DNA of 64,000 bases from assembly GCF_900090295.1 (NCBI RefSeq), contig NZ_LT607753.1, positions 558,001 through 622,000 of the forward strand, written 5' to 3'. Positions within the stretch are counted from its first letter, which is position 1. Every line of letters starts with the position of its first letter. Source of the DNA: Micromonospora coxensis. GTDB lineage: Bacteria; Actinomycetota; Actinomycetes; Mycobacteriales; Micromonosporaceae. The notes below the pieces were generated by a model. The model saw only the letters and a program-made list of their open reading frames with translations. It had not been told where the DNA came from and did no database searches. Positions 25,372 through 35,394 of the stretch are shown here, piece by piece. The position numbers were made by a program, and so were the translations under genes.

Positions 25372-26510
25372 TCCGCCCTCACGCGGTCGACGGCGGCAGC
25401 GATGAGGGCGTCGAAGCTCGGGCGGGTCTCACCGAGCTGCTCCAAGCCCTTGTCGTCGATGCTGGCGTACCCGTGGTAGAGCAACCCACGGTCGCCGAGC
25501 AGCCGGTAAATCCGGCCGGCGTAGTCGGCGAGCTGCCGACGCGACGGATCGGCGTATCCGCTGTCGAGCGGTGCTCGTACCGGGGTTTCGAAAGCGCTGG
25601 CCAGTGACACCGGTCGATCGCCGCGTACCGCGATGTAGGCCAGGTCGGGCACGGTGAACGGTGCGGTGGAGTTCTTCTTGGCCTGCGGCATGGCGGTGAT
25701 GAACGCCGACAGGAACGCCGAGGTCAACTCGACCGCCGTGGCGGCGTCACCGAGGTTGTCGACGAGGTCTGGCAGGTTGACGCTGGCGTACCGGTAGAAC
25801 GTGCCGGTGCTGAACTCGGCGCTGTTCATGTGACCGCTACCGGCCTGGTCGGCGTCCTGCTTCAGGTCGTCAACGGCGGTGAAGAAGTCGACCTGCGGAT
25901 CCGTGCCGTGGGTGGTGAACGCGTGGGCGACTTGGACCGCACCGTCGACGTTGGTGCCCGGCAGCTCGGCCAGCATCCGCCCGAACAGGTTGATCACGTC
26001 GTTGCGGCGGGACATCGCCTCACGCACCGCGTCGGCCGGCAGCGGCGACTCACCCTTCTTGGCCTTGACCGCCCCGGACTGCAGACCGATAAGCCGATCG
26101 CGCTGCTGCACGCAGATGTCCGCCAACTCGTCGAAGGCCCGCTCCGGCAGGTAGAACAGCACCTGCGCCTCACCGGACTCCTTGTCCACCTTGAAGCCGT
26201 CGGCCTTGACGGCGATCGTGGTGAGCGTGGCCATGACCTGCGCGGCGGCGAAGGCGGCCAGTTCCGGTTCCCAGCCCCGCCTGGCCAGGCGCCCCTGGAC
26301 GGCTTGCGGCAGCTGCCGGGTCCGCTTGGCCGGGTCACCGGACGACGTTTCCAACTCCTGCCGTACGGCGCGCTTCCAGCACTGGCTGGACACTCGGGTG
26401 CGGTCGGCGTCGCCGAAGCGCACGGACTTGGGCGAGCCCAGGTCGTCGCGGTTGAGGTTGGCGTACGGGACGGTCTGCAGCAGGTGGATGTCGATGTAGC
26501 GGGCGTTCAT
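25368..26510 (-). CDS. cas7e: Cascade backbone subunit Cas7e (CasC/Cse4)
   Basis: 380 residues starting MNARYIDIHLLQTVPYANLN, the standard Cas7e N-terminus, then RDDLGSPKSVRFGDADRTRV and SSQCWKRAVRQELE. The central GSGHMNSAEFSTGTFYRYAS and NLPDLVDNLGD are conserved in the family. Six copies form the crRNA-binding backbone in Cascade. The gene starts inside the cse2 stop (ATGA). Confidence 0.96.
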   Translation of the reverse strand: MNARYIDIHLLQTVPYANLNRDDLGSPKSVRFGDADRTRVSSQCWKRAVRQELETSSGDPAKRTRQLPQAVQGRLARRGWEPELAAFAAAQVMATLTTIAVKADGFKVDKESGEAQVLFYLPERAFDELADICVQQRDRLIGLQSGAVKAKKGESPLPADAVREAMSRRNDVINLFGRMLAELPGTNVDGAVQVAHAFTTHGTDPQVDFFTAVDDLKQDADQAGSGHMNSAEFSTGTFYRYASVNLPDLVDNLGDAATAVELTSAFLSAFITAMPQAKKNSTAPFTVPDLAYIAVRGDRPVSLASAFETPVRAPLDSGYADPSRRQLADYAGRIYRLLGDRGLLYHGYASIDDKGLEQLGETRPSFDALIAAAVDRVRAE

Positions 26511-27163
26511 GCTGATTCCTCCAGGCTCGGGTGGTGCTGCTCGGCGCGGCGGTCGGCTTCGTTAAGGGTGCGGTAGTACGACTGGAGCCACCGCTTGGCG
26601 ACGTGGTCGCGGCGGTACCGCCACTGGCAGAGGTCGTCGAGGAGTTGCCCCCAGTTCACCTGGACCTCGACCGCGCCGAGGTGTCGGACGACGCCGGCCA
26701 AGTGCTGGTAGACGCCCGGGTAGCCCTGCCGCACCAGGAGATGCAACCGCTTCTCGGCGGTGGCCCGGTTCATCGCCCGACGCCCCGACCCCGGCCGGCA
26801 CACCGCCCAGGCCAACGACTGCCCCAGGTCGGGGCGGTTACCCGGCCCGGCGTCGGCATCCGCTGCGGCCACCTCCTCGACGTCGTCGACGTCGGAGGTC
26901 TCCTCTTTGGCGGAGCCGGCGTTCGGCCGGTTCCGAACGGAAGCCGCGATCATCGCTGCGACGGCGTAGTAGGCGTACTCGTGGTCCTGTCTCACCGACG
27001 GCGGCAACAGCGGGGCGACGAGGGCGTGCATGGTGTGCGCCTGCTCGGGAGGACGACGCAGACCACGGCGCAGTGCCGCACGCTGGCCACGATCGCGGAG
27101 GCAGTGCTCGGTGACCCGCCTCACGAACCTGTCGGAGCGCCTCTCTTCGGTGTCCGCAGACAT
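26507..27163 (-). CDS. casB: Cascade small subunit Cse2 (CasB)
   Basis: 218 residues from ATG 27163, sharing one base with the cse1 stop (TGATG). An upstream continuation of the same frame to 27712 lies inside cse1 and is spurious. Recognisable parts are FVRRVTEHCLRDRGQRAALR, YYAVAAMIAA, and the C-terminal VNWGQLLDDLCQW, AKRWLQSYYR. It has an acidic insertion (DVDDVEEVAAADADAG). Cse2 dimers stabilise the R-loop formed by Cascade. Confidence 0.93.
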   Translation of the reverse strand: MSADTEERRSDRFVRRVTEHCLRDRGQRAALRRGLRRPPEQAHTMHALVAPLLPPSVRQDHEYAYYAVAAMIAASVRNRPNAGSAKEETSDVDDVEEVAAADADAGPGNRPDLGQSLAWAVCRPGSGRRAMNRATAEKRLHLLVRQGYPGVYQHLAGVVRHLGAVEVQVNWGQLLDDLCQWRYRRDHVAKRWLQSYYRTLNEADRRAEQHHPSLEESA

Positions 27164-28650
27164 CACGCAGCGGATCCCTTCTTCGATGGAGTTGACAGCA
27201 GCCGGTGCGCCGTCTGCACGGCCCGCACCATCCGTGGTGAGCTGGCGTCGCTGTCCGCAGCGTGGTCGATGGCCTCGTGCCCCAGGCGGGCGAAAGCCCG
27301 ACCACCCTCGGTGAACTCGCCGTCCTGCACGTGTTTCCAGAACACCGCCTCGGCCCGCGTCCAGTAGTACGCCTCGCCAACGCGGGCCCATGGACCTTCC
27401 CGGTCCTTGACGTTGGCGACCTCCCGCCAGGCTTGCCGCAGCGCCACGCCGACCCGCCGGCCGATCGACTCGGCCGCTCGGGTCAGCACAGCCACACCGT
27501 CGGCGGTCGCCGGGTCGCGCTCCCGCAGCCAGCCCAGGATCGGTGGGGTCACCGCAGTGAACCACTGCCGGTCCTTGGCCTGCCCGTCCTGGTCGAACCC
27601 GTACGCGCGGACCCGCCCGTCGAGACCGAGATCCGCTGCGGCGGTCATGATGTCGGGGCGGTGGGTCTTGACCTCGCTGGTACCGCCCAGCAGGGCATCG
27701 ACGTCTCGCCACAGCGCCCGGGAGCCGTCAGCCGGTAGCTGGTACCAGCCGCCTTCCTTGTTCTGCCGCCGCACCACGTACGGGTCGGCAGCCGCCGCAC
27801 CGGGCAGCCGCCACGCCCAGGTGACGTAGGCATCCGTCACGGCCTCCCCGGCGGCGTCCGGGACCAGCAGGACGGCGTGCCGGGCGCGGCCGGTCAACGC
27901 GCCGCACGGCCACGACACGGGCTCCGGCCCGGCGAGCGGATTGTCCGGCAGATCATCGCGTTCCCACGGGCACAGGTCCGCCCCCTCATCCTGCCCTGAC
28001 GTCCCCTGTGGCACGCCCACGACCAGTGACTCGAACAGGTTTTCTCCGAGTGGGTGGTACGACATGGTGCCCCGCAGGGGGCCGGCATTGCTGTTAGCGA
28101 ACTTCTGCCCAGCCACCTCGCGGCTGCTACACCGCCCGGACGCGCCGTAGTACAGCTGCGCGATCAGGTACCACGCGGCTTCTTCGGGTGGCAGAGCCAC
28201 CGGGTCGGCATCCGTATGGTGGCCGAACCACACCTGTGTGTTGCCCGCCGGCCGGTCGAAGGCCAGCTTGTTGACGCCCGATGACTTGGGACACTCGACG
28301 CTCAGCCGGGGATCCTGCATCCACGGACGATGGGAATCGAACAGGTCGAAACGGTCCGGGTACTTCGCGAAGTATGCGTCGACGTCGTCCCGGGCGAACC
28401 TGCCCTGGTCGAGGACCTGCTCCTGCCGCTGCTGCCACTGTGCGCCGCGAAGGGCATCCAGACCGGTCACGCGTGCGGTGATCGCGTACAGGATCCGCCA
28501 GAGCCCCGCTGCAGCAGGTGGAACTGGTAGGGCGAGATCGTCGAACTCCGCCGCCCGCACGAACAACTCGCGTAGGCCGACCAGCTTGGACTCACGCCCG
28601 GCCACGACGGGTACCCATGGCCGAGTAACCATGTCGAAGGATTTCGTCAT
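27163..28650 (-). CDS. casA: Cascade large subunit Cse1/Cas8e (CasA)
   Basis: 495 residues from ATG 28650, preceded by AGGGAG 11 bases upstream. The opening MTKSFDMVTRPWVPVVAG and LRELFVRAAEFDDLALP is the usual Cse1 N-terminus. FDLFDSHRPWMQDPRL, SGVNKLAFDRPAG, QLYYGASGRCSSREVAGQKF and the C-terminal helical bundle follow. Cse1 reads the PAM and recruits Cas3. It is the first gene of the Cascade operon; a 94-base gap separates it from cas3. Confidence 0.95.
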   Translation of the reverse strand: MTKSFDMVTRPWVPVVAGRESKLVGLRELFVRAAEFDDLALPVPPAAAGLWRILYAITARVTGLDALRGAQWQQRQEQVLDQGRFARDDVDAYFAKYPDRFDLFDSHRPWMQDPRLSVECPKSSGVNKLAFDRPAGNTQVWFGHHTDADPVALPPEEAAWYLIAQLYYGASGRCSSREVAGQKFANSNAGPLRGTMSYHPLGENLFESLVVGVPQGTSGQDEGADLCPWERDDLPDNPLAGPEPVSWPCGALTGRARHAVLLVPDAAGEAVTDAYVTWAWRLPGAAAADPYVVRRQNKEGGWYQLPADGSRALWRDVDALLGGTSEVKTHRPDIMTAAADLGLDGRVRAYGFDQDGQAKDRQWFTAVTPPILGWLRERDPATADGVAVLTRAAESIGRRVGVALRQAWREVANVKDREGPWARVGEAYYWTRAEAVFWKHVQDGEFTEGGRAFARLGHEAIDHAADSDASSPRMVRAVQTAHRLLSTPSKKGSAA

Positions 28651-28744
28651 TAAGTGTGACTCCCTGAGGACAGATCGCCTGAGGTTGCCGAACCGGTGGC
28701 CAGACGCGAAGCCTCGTGTCGGATGAATGACTAACAACTAGCTC

Positions 28745-31531
28745 TCACCCGGCACCCGCAGCCTCAAAGACGAGGCCGAGGTCCAGGTCGAGGTGAGCCA
28801 CCCGCTGGCCCCAGACAGCGGGTGCTGGGCCTGCAGGGAGGATCGGGAACCACAACGGTCGGAGTTCCTTGAGCCAGCCGTTGTCGCCCCAGCTCGCTGG
28901 CAACGCGATGGGAGGCTCGTATCCCTCGAGAAGGCCGGCCCGAACCGGGATCGTCTCCTGGAGGATCGTCCGTACCTCGTCGTTCTTAAACCGGCCACCT
29001 CGTCCAGATCCGGCTTGAGGGAGTGGGGTGCGCTGCTGCGGGTCGAGCCACTGGCCGCCGTCACCGTCGAGATAGCAGCAGAGCAACCGGTCCGACTCCG
29101 CTCCCAGGCGGGTGGTCGCACGCCACTCCGGTGTCTCGGTGTGACTCAACGAGTGCAGGTCGGTCACGTCGATGGGATCAGGTATGACACCTAGTTCAGC
29201 CGTTCCGCGACTGACGTTTCCCTCGGCCCAGTATCTGTCGTACTCCGCGCTCAACACCGGGTCGTGGCGGATCGACTGAGGCACATACACCGCCTCCACG
29301 AGGCCCTGCACTGCGTGCGGTACGGCGATCGTGTCGATCCCCGCCAGCTGTAGATGCGTGGCCCGCAGCAGGTACGGCGCGTACACGTCGCCCCAAGCAG
29401 GGGGCTTGACGTGCTCGACACCGCCCGACCCGCACGGATCGAGGACCACGACCCGCGGCTGCTGGGCCCAGGACGGCCTCGGCCTGAGGTGTCGATGGCA
29501 CCGGCCGGCCCGCTGCAACAGCTGCGCCATCGGAGCCAGATCCGTCACCAGCAGGTCGAAGTCCAGGTCGAGTGACTGTTCAATTACCTGGGTGGCGACG
29601 ACGACCGTCGACCGTGAACGGTCACCGTCCCTGCCCAACCGACCGGTGATCTTTACCGTGATCTCCTCCCGACGGCGAGCCGGAAACCGGGAATGCAGCA
29701 GCATCACGTCTACCCCGTGGGGCACCCAGTCACGGAGCACGCGGTAGGTCTGCTGGGCATCGTTGACCGTGTTGCAGACCACGGCCGCACACCCGCCACG
29801 TTCCGCAACCGGTGTCAGCACTTGCCGTACGACAGCCCTGCGGTCGGCGGGATCGCTTACCGGCCCCTTGAGGTGACGAACCGGGCGTACGTCGAGCGTG
29901 AACTCCACACTCCTGCCCGACACCATCGCATCCCGCGCCAGCGGCGAGATCGAAACGGGGTCGCGCTCTCGGCTTGCCGGCACGAACGTCCAACCCGGAT
30001 ACGGCACGGACGCCTTGGTCGGCTCGGTGCCAGCGCCTTCCTCGTACGCCCGGACGAGGGTCGCCGCCTGCGACGCCGGCAACGTCGCCGACAGCAGGAC
30101 GACCGGGCATCCGTACGCTCCCAGCCAGTTCAACAGGCGACACAGCAGGGTGGTCATGTAGTCGTCGTAGGCGTGCGCCTCGTCTACCACGAACACCTTG
30201 CCTGAAAGGCCGAGTAGACGCAGCGCGTTGTGCTTAGTGGTCAGCGAGGCCAGCAGGGCCTGGTCGACGGTGCCCACCGCCATCGGGGCCAACAGTCCAC
30301 GCTTGCGGCCACGCAGCCAATCCGTCGCCACCACATCACGGCTTGGGTCGTCGGACACCACCACGCCGGAATCACTGAGGTCGGCAGCGGCACGGGCCTC
30401 GTACTCGGCGTTCAGCCACGACAAGCTGTGCAGCAGCGTGACCGGCGCCGGGCCCGCGGCCAGCTTGGCGGCGAATGCCCGCACCCGGCGATACATCTCG
30501 TCAGAGGTTGCCATGGTTGGCAAGGCGAAGAAGAACCCGTGGGCCCCGCACACCTCGGCCAACCTCAGGGCAGCCACCAACGCGGCTTCGGTCTTGCCGT
30601 CCCCCGTCGCCGCCGTCACGACCACCAGCCCCGGACCGTCGACCACCGGCAGCAACTCATCGATGATCGACCGTTGAAGCGCGTTCGGGCGGTGCGGAAA
30701 CAAATCCTCGAAGCCCGCAGCCCGAAACGAGGGCGCCCCCAGGCCCGCGTCGTCGAGCAGGACGGCGACGGGCGCGGCCAAGGCCGCGAGGTGAGCCGAG
30801 ACGACGGTGATGTCCGTGCACTGCGGCACCCTTGGCAACTGCTGGCGCAAGAAGTGTTCTTGGCTGGCCAGCCAATCGGCGAGGATCACGAGCCCCGTGA
30901 CCAGCACACTGGCCGGCGCGCTCATGGCCGGCGGCGGCTTCGGCGAACCCACCGCCTCATGCACCACCCGCACCAGGGCTGCGCGCTGTCGCGCCCAGCC
31001 GCCCTCACCCAGGTGCAACCGGCCGCCATGCGGCCCGCTGGTCTGCTGGAAACGTCCGTGGTGGCCGCCGACGATCTGAGCGACGCGGTATGCCAAGCGG
31101 CTACTGGCTCGCCTGGCTGACTGCGGATATCCGAGGGGGTCGAGGAGGTCAGGCATGGCGAGTTGGCCAGCGGTGTCGTGCCTCAGCGAGCCGTCACCTG
31201 CAGTGTCCTCATACGAGCCGCTGCACTGCAGCGCGCTGAACAGGGCCCCGTTCTGCTTCTGGAAGCCAGGCGTCGCCTTGCCGACGTCGTGCAACCCTGC
31301 CCAGAACATCATCAACGACCTGGCGTGGGCGTCGTCAGTGGTCAGCCCCTCCACGATGATCCTTCGCTGGTTCGGGGCTAGGTAACAATCCCACAGTGCC
31401 CCGGCAACGGCAGCGGTGTCGATCAAGTGCCAGAGCAGCGGGTACGGCACCTCGAGATGGTTAGACTTGCCCCAGATCCCGGCATCGACTTCCTCGTGGT
31501 CGAAACCCAAGCCGACCGCCTCCGTCCACAT
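28745..31531 (-). CDS. cas3: CRISPR helicase-nuclease Cas3
   Basis: 928 residues from ATG 31531 (MWTEAVGLGFDHEEVDAGIW). The frame is open far upstream, but only because it runs through the CRISPR repeats. The N-terminal HD nuclease has FWAGLHDVGKATPGF near residue 64 and a second His pair GGHHGRF. The SF2 helicase has TAATGDGKTEAAL, VFVVDEAHAYDDYM, LLSATLPAS and a C-terminal VVVATQVIEQSLDLDFD, LLQRAGRCHRH. Cas3 is recruited by Cascade and shreds the target strand. It is transcribed leftwards, divergent from array 2. No frame damage is seen. Confidence 0.96.
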   Translation of the reverse strand: MWTEAVGLGFDHEEVDAGIWGKSNHLEVPYPLLWHLIDTAAVAGALWDCYLAPNQRRIIVEGLTTDDAHARSLMMFWAGLHDVGKATPGFQKQNGALFSALQCSGSYEDTAGDGSLRHDTAGQLAMPDLLDPLGYPQSARRASSRLAYRVAQIVGGHHGRFQQTSGPHGGRLHLGEGGWARQRAALVRVVHEAVGSPKPPPAMSAPASVLVTGLVILADWLASQEHFLRQQLPRVPQCTDITVVSAHLAALAAPVAVLLDDAGLGAPSFRAAGFEDLFPHRPNALQRSIIDELLPVVDGPGLVVVTAATGDGKTEAALVAALRLAEVCGAHGFFFALPTMATSDEMYRRVRAFAAKLAAGPAPVTLLHSLSWLNAEYEARAAADLSDSGVVVSDDPSRDVVATDWLRGRKRGLLAPMAVGTVDQALLASLTTKHNALRLLGLSGKVFVVDEAHAYDDYMTTLLCRLLNWLGAYGCPVVLLSATLPASQAATLVRAYEEGAGTEPTKASVPYPGWTFVPASRERDPVSISPLARDAMVSGRSVEFTLDVRPVRHLKGPVSDPADRRAVVRQVLTPVAERGGCAAVVCNTVNDAQQTYRVLRDWVPHGVDVMLLHSRFPARRREEITVKITGRLGRDGDRSRSTVVVATQVIEQSLDLDFDLLVTDLAPMAQLLQRAGRCHRHLRPRPSWAQQPRVVVLDPCGSGGVEHVKPPAWGDVYAPYLLRATHLQLAGIDTIAVPHAVQGLVEAVYVPQSIRHDPVLSAEYDRYWAEGNVSRGTAELGVIPDPIDVTDLHSLSHTETPEWRATTRLGAESDRLLCCYLDGDGGQWLDPQQRTPLPQAGSGRGGRFKNDEVRTILQETIPVRAGLLEGYEPPIALPASWGDNGWLKELRPLWFPILPAGPAPAVWGQRVAHLDLDLGLVFEAAGAG

Positions 31532-31632
31532 CTGCTCGTGAGGGCGTCCGCATGCAACCACGGCCGTACGACACTTCCGTCCGCTCGATGCAGATCCGGG
31601 CACCGGCGGGATAAAGCCGCAGGTCGCGAAGT
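31532..31632 (+). promoter_or_regulatory. CRISPR array 2 leader
   Basis: 101 bases between the cas3 start and the first repeat. The 21 bases next to the repeat (31612-31632, TAAAGCC... to CAGGTCGCGAAGT) match the array 1 leader end in 19 positions. It must drive array 2 rightwards and probably overlaps the divergent cas3 promoter. Confidence 0.7.
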
Positions 31633-34337
31633 GTCCTCCCCACGCACGTGGGGGTGTTCCGCCGGCGTTCCACTCGTAGCGGCGGCCGGCGAGGTCCTCC
31701 CCACGCACGTGGGGGTGTTCCGGCCCCGCGACCCGCCGATGGGTCCGGGGCCTTGTCCTCCCCACGCACGTGGGGGTGTTCCGCAAGCTCCCGACACCCG
31801 GGAACTCACGGTGCGGTCCTCCCCACGCACGTGGGGGTGTTCCGTTGACCGGGCGAGTCCAGCCACCCCGCCGCCCGTCCTCCCCACGCACGTGGGGGTG
31901 TTCCGCGGACCTGATCACGCTGGGCGGCGCGGCCACCGTCCTCCCCACGCACGTGGGGGTGTTCCGGCGGGTCTGCCGGTGGAGTTCGCCGCCGAGCTGT
32001 CCTCCCCACGCACGTGGGGGTGTTCCGTAGGCGACGGCGTGCGGCGGCAGCTCGCCGTCGTCCTCCCCACGCACGTGGGGGTGTTCCGTCGGCAGGGGTG
32101 GCGTGCTGGATCTGGCGCAGGTCCTCCCCACGCACGTGGGGGTGTTCCGGACGCCGGCCGGGACCTGTCGCGGTTGCGGGCGTCCTCCCCACGCACGTGG
32201 GGGTGTTCCGGTGACGGCGAGGATGCCGCCGACCCACACGAGGTCCTCCCCACGCACGTGGGGGTGTTCCGGTGCCCAGCCTGGTCGCTGGCCAGCTGCG
32301 TGAGTCCTCCCCACGCACGTGGGGGTGTTCCGCGGTGGGCGGAGGCGGGGGCGGGGGCGTTCCAGTCCTCCCCACGCACGTGGGGGTGTTCCAGTCGAGA
32401 CCGGCCGACTCGCAGAACTCCCGCAAGTCCTCCCCACGCACGTGGGGGTGTTCCGCGCTCGACACACCGAGCAACCGCAACCCGTGGGTCCTCCCCACGC
32501 ACGTGGGGGTGTTCCGGCGACGCGCATGAGCTGCCGACCGATGCCCGTGTCCTCCCCACGCACGTGGGGGTGTTCCGGCCACCTACCGGGAGACCGTCGG
32601 CATGTGGGGGTCCTCCCCACGCACGTGGGGGTGTTCCGCCGGGCTCGTCAGCAATCCGGCGACGGAGAAAGTCCTCCCCACGCACGTGGGGGTGTTCCGG
32701 ACGCCGACGAGCAGTACGCCGCCCTCGAGCGGTCCTCCCCACGCACGTGGGGGTGTTCCGCGCCCCGCCCCGGCCGTGAGGCCAGAGCGGGGGTCCTCCC
32801 CACGCACGTGGGGGTGTTCCGCCACCGCCGCCCCAGTTGGGCACGGTCTCCAGGTCCTCCCCACGCACGTGGGGGTGTTCCGAACTGCACGAGTCGCGCG
32901 ACGGCGACACCGTCGTCCTCCCCACGCACGTGGGGGTGTTCCGGAGGTGCCGGCCGGTGTCCTCGACCTCACGGCGTCCTCCCCACGCACGTGGGGGTGT
33001 TCCGCTGCTCCTCGCCACCGGCCTCGCCGGTGGGTTGTCCTCCCCACGCACGTGGGGGTGTTCCGAACATCCCCTGGTACCGCCGCTGACCTGACCAGTC
33101 CTCCCCACGCACGTGGGGGTGTTCCGGTGAAGAACGGCTCGACGCTGCTCAGGAGCCCGTCCTCCCCACGCACGTGGGGGTGTTCCGACAGTGCGGTGCG
33201 GGCCGTCCTCGTCGTTGTTGTCCTCCCCACGCACGTGGGGGTGTTCCGCTCGCCGGGTGGTGGAAGGTGAAGCTGGGGCCGTCCTCCCCACGCACGTGGG
33301 GGTGTTCCGGCTGCGACCGGCGTAGCCGTTACCGGACCCGAGTCCTCCCCACGCACGTGGGGGTGTTCCGCGGACGGGGTCCCGCACCAGCTCGGGTTTC
33401 TGGTCCTCCCCACGCACGTGGGGATGTTCCGCGGATGACGGTCGGCAGGGATGACCGGCCCGAGTCCTCCCCACGCATGTGGGGGTGTTCCGCCTGACTA
33501 CCTGAGCGCCGCCGACGCGGCGGAGTCCTCCCCACGCACGTGGGGGTGTTCCGGCCAGCGACATCATCGAGGCGTGGGCCGTCGGTCCTCCCCACGCACG
33601 TGGGGGTGTCCCGTACGGGATGGCGTTCCGGTTCCTGCCGGAGTCGTCCTCCCCACGCCTGTGGGGTGTTCCGTTGCTCCTTGAACTCGACGCCGGAGGT
33701 CAGACGCCCTCCCCACGCACGTGGGGGTGTTCCGCGGACAGCGGGGAGCAGCCTCACGGGTCAGCCGTCCTCCCCACGCACGTGGGTGTTCCGCCTGCTC
33801 CCACGACCCCGACCACGCCGTCTGCCCGTCCTCCCCACGCACGTGGGTGTTCCGCTGCTGGAGCTCGTTCTTGACCTGGCCGTAGGGTCCTCCCACGCGC
33901 GTAGGGGTGTTCCGGGCTGCTTCGAGCCCGCCACCCGGGTCACGCCGTCCTCCCCATGCGCGTGGGGGTGTTCCGATGAGATCAACATGTACGCGAAGAT
34001 GCTCGCGGTCCTCCCCACGCACGTAAAGTGTTCCGTCATTACGTACTACCGGGAGGGCCGGGGGCTCGTCCTCCCCACGCACGTGGTTCCGGGTCGCCAG
34101 CCCCGACCGGTCACCCCGTCGCTGTCCTCCCCACGCACGTGGGGGTGTTCCGCCGAACCTGCCGAACCCGCGGTACTACCACGCGTCCTCCCCACGCACG
34201 TGGGGGTATTCCCGGCATGGGGCTGCTGCTGAACGGACTGATGGGGTCCTCCCCCCACGCACGTGGGGGTGTTCCCGCCCTTGTAGTCGGCGATCGCCGA
34301 CCGGCCTCGGTCCTCCCCACGCACGTGGGGGTGCTCC
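31633..34337 (+). CRISPR. Type I-E CRISPR array 2, 45 repeats
   Basis: Forty-five repeats of GTCCTCCCCACGCACGTGGG plus GGTGTTCC, with starts every 61 bases from 31633 to 34310, and 44 spacers. The first 29 repeats are essentially perfect. From about 33403 the repeats decay: single changes at 33403 and 33464, shortened hairpins at 33646, 33767, 33828 and 33887, and badly broken copies at 34008 and 34068. This places the leader end on the left. Repeat 13 (32365) ends in A rather than G and has a 33-base spacer. The final repeat (34310) has GTGCTCC, the array 1 form. Targets cannot be named without a search. Confidence 0.98.
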
Positions 34338-34416
34338 GCGTGGGCCCAACTCGTGTCGGCTCCGCCCGAAAACTGACCCCGTGGTTCCGGTTCCGCGGCT
34401 GCCGTCTACCTCAGCA

Positions 34417-35394
34417 CTACCGGTAACGGCGCCATGTGACCTCATGGTCGTCTGCGAAGAGTGACCGCAGCCTGTGGGCCAGCTCGCGGGCTACCTCCGG
34501 ACGGCCGGCAAGCGTGTCGATGGTGCTGGTAACGAGTTGCAACTCTCGAACCCGCCGCAAGATCGTCCACCCGGTCCAGGCCATGAGGTCAACGCCATAG
34601 GCATCGACAAAGTCCCTGTAGTCGTTCAGTGAGCGCCCGAACCGGGTAGCTCCGTGGGCGGTCGGTACGAGATCCCACTCCCGCGGACCGACGCTCATTC
34701 CATCCAGGTCGCAGAGCAGAGGCTCCCGACGGGCGGCGCGGCCCCCGCCCGATGCTGGCAAGAGAACGTTCCCAGTATGCGCATCCCCGTGAATGATGCC
34801 TGGCGGGAGCCGCCAGTCGACCCGATCCAGATCCTCCTCCGCCTCGTCGCAGCGGCGGTGAAGGTAGCGAAGCAAGTCGGCGGATGGAGTCCCCAGTTCT
34901 GCTCTCGACCATCTCTCCAACTCGCCGGCTTCCTCAGCCGGTAGCGCAGCGGCAGCGTTGAGACGCCGGCGGAACTTCTCAATCGGTGACCAGACCGGCA
35001 GCTCTACCTCGAGCCGGTCAAGACTGTGGAGCTCACGGAGTGGCGCAGCCAGGTCGGTCGGCTTGGGCTCGTCGCCGACGGTCGGGACGTACTGCCATGC
35101 GGTGGCGACCCAATCCCCGCTGAAGATCGGTTGAGACGGCACCCGGGTGGCGAGCCGCACGGTCGGCATGCCGGCCTCTTCAAGGCATGTCGCGAGCGAC
35201 ACCACCCGATGGGCGAGCGTTGCGGCGTGCGGGCCGGCAGCGAGTCGGATCACGACCGGCGGTGCGACGAACACCGCGTTCATTGTGTATTTGACCAGGC
35301 TGGCACTCTCCGGATCGACGTCGATCTGCACGCAGACGTCGCTCAGACGGCCGCGAAGTTCCGAAGCGACAGCGTCACTGAGTGCCGTGGTCAT
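34417..35394 (-). CDS. Aminoglycoside phosphotransferase-family kinase
   Basis: 325 residues from ATG 35394, which shares a base with the stop of the upstream regulator (TGATG). The kinase-like fold is marked by IIHGDAHTGNVLLP (Brenner motif, catalytic Asp, about residues 198-211) and LCDLDGMSVGPREWDLVPTA with the Mg-binding Asp. The N-terminal lobe has VIRLAAGPHA in place of the usual Lys-bearing strand. APH-like kinases phosphorylate small molecules; the substrate is unknown. Coupling to the XRE/TPR regulator suggests a conserved two-gene unit. Confidence 0.88.
   Translation of the reverse strand: MTTALSDAVASELRGRLSDVCVQIDVDPESASLVKYTMNAVFVAPPVVIRLAAGPHAATLAHRVVSLATCLEEAGMPTVRLATRVPSQPIFSGDWVATAWQYVPTVGDEPKPTDLAAPLRELHSLDRLEVELPVWSPIEKFRRRLNAAAALPAEEAGELERWSRAELGTPSADLLRYLHRRCDEAEEDLDRVDWRLPPGIIHGDAHTGNVLLPASGGGRAARREPLLCDLDGMSVGPREWDLVPTAHGATRFGRSLNDYRDFVDAYGVDLMAWTGWTILRRVRELQLVTSTIDTLAGRPEVARELAHRLRSLFADDHEVTWRRYR

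Noticed and set aside
31532..32620. A cas3 start upstream of 31531
   Set aside because: The upstream part of the open frame is leader and CRISPR repeats. Cas3 similarity starts at MWTEAVGLGFDHEEVD.
31427..33567. Long open frames of 250-550 codons on both strands across CRISPR array 2
   Set aside because: The repeat contains no stop in these frames, and the 61-base period makes the three frames rotate every three units. The predicted proteins are only repeat translations (HPHVRGED-type).
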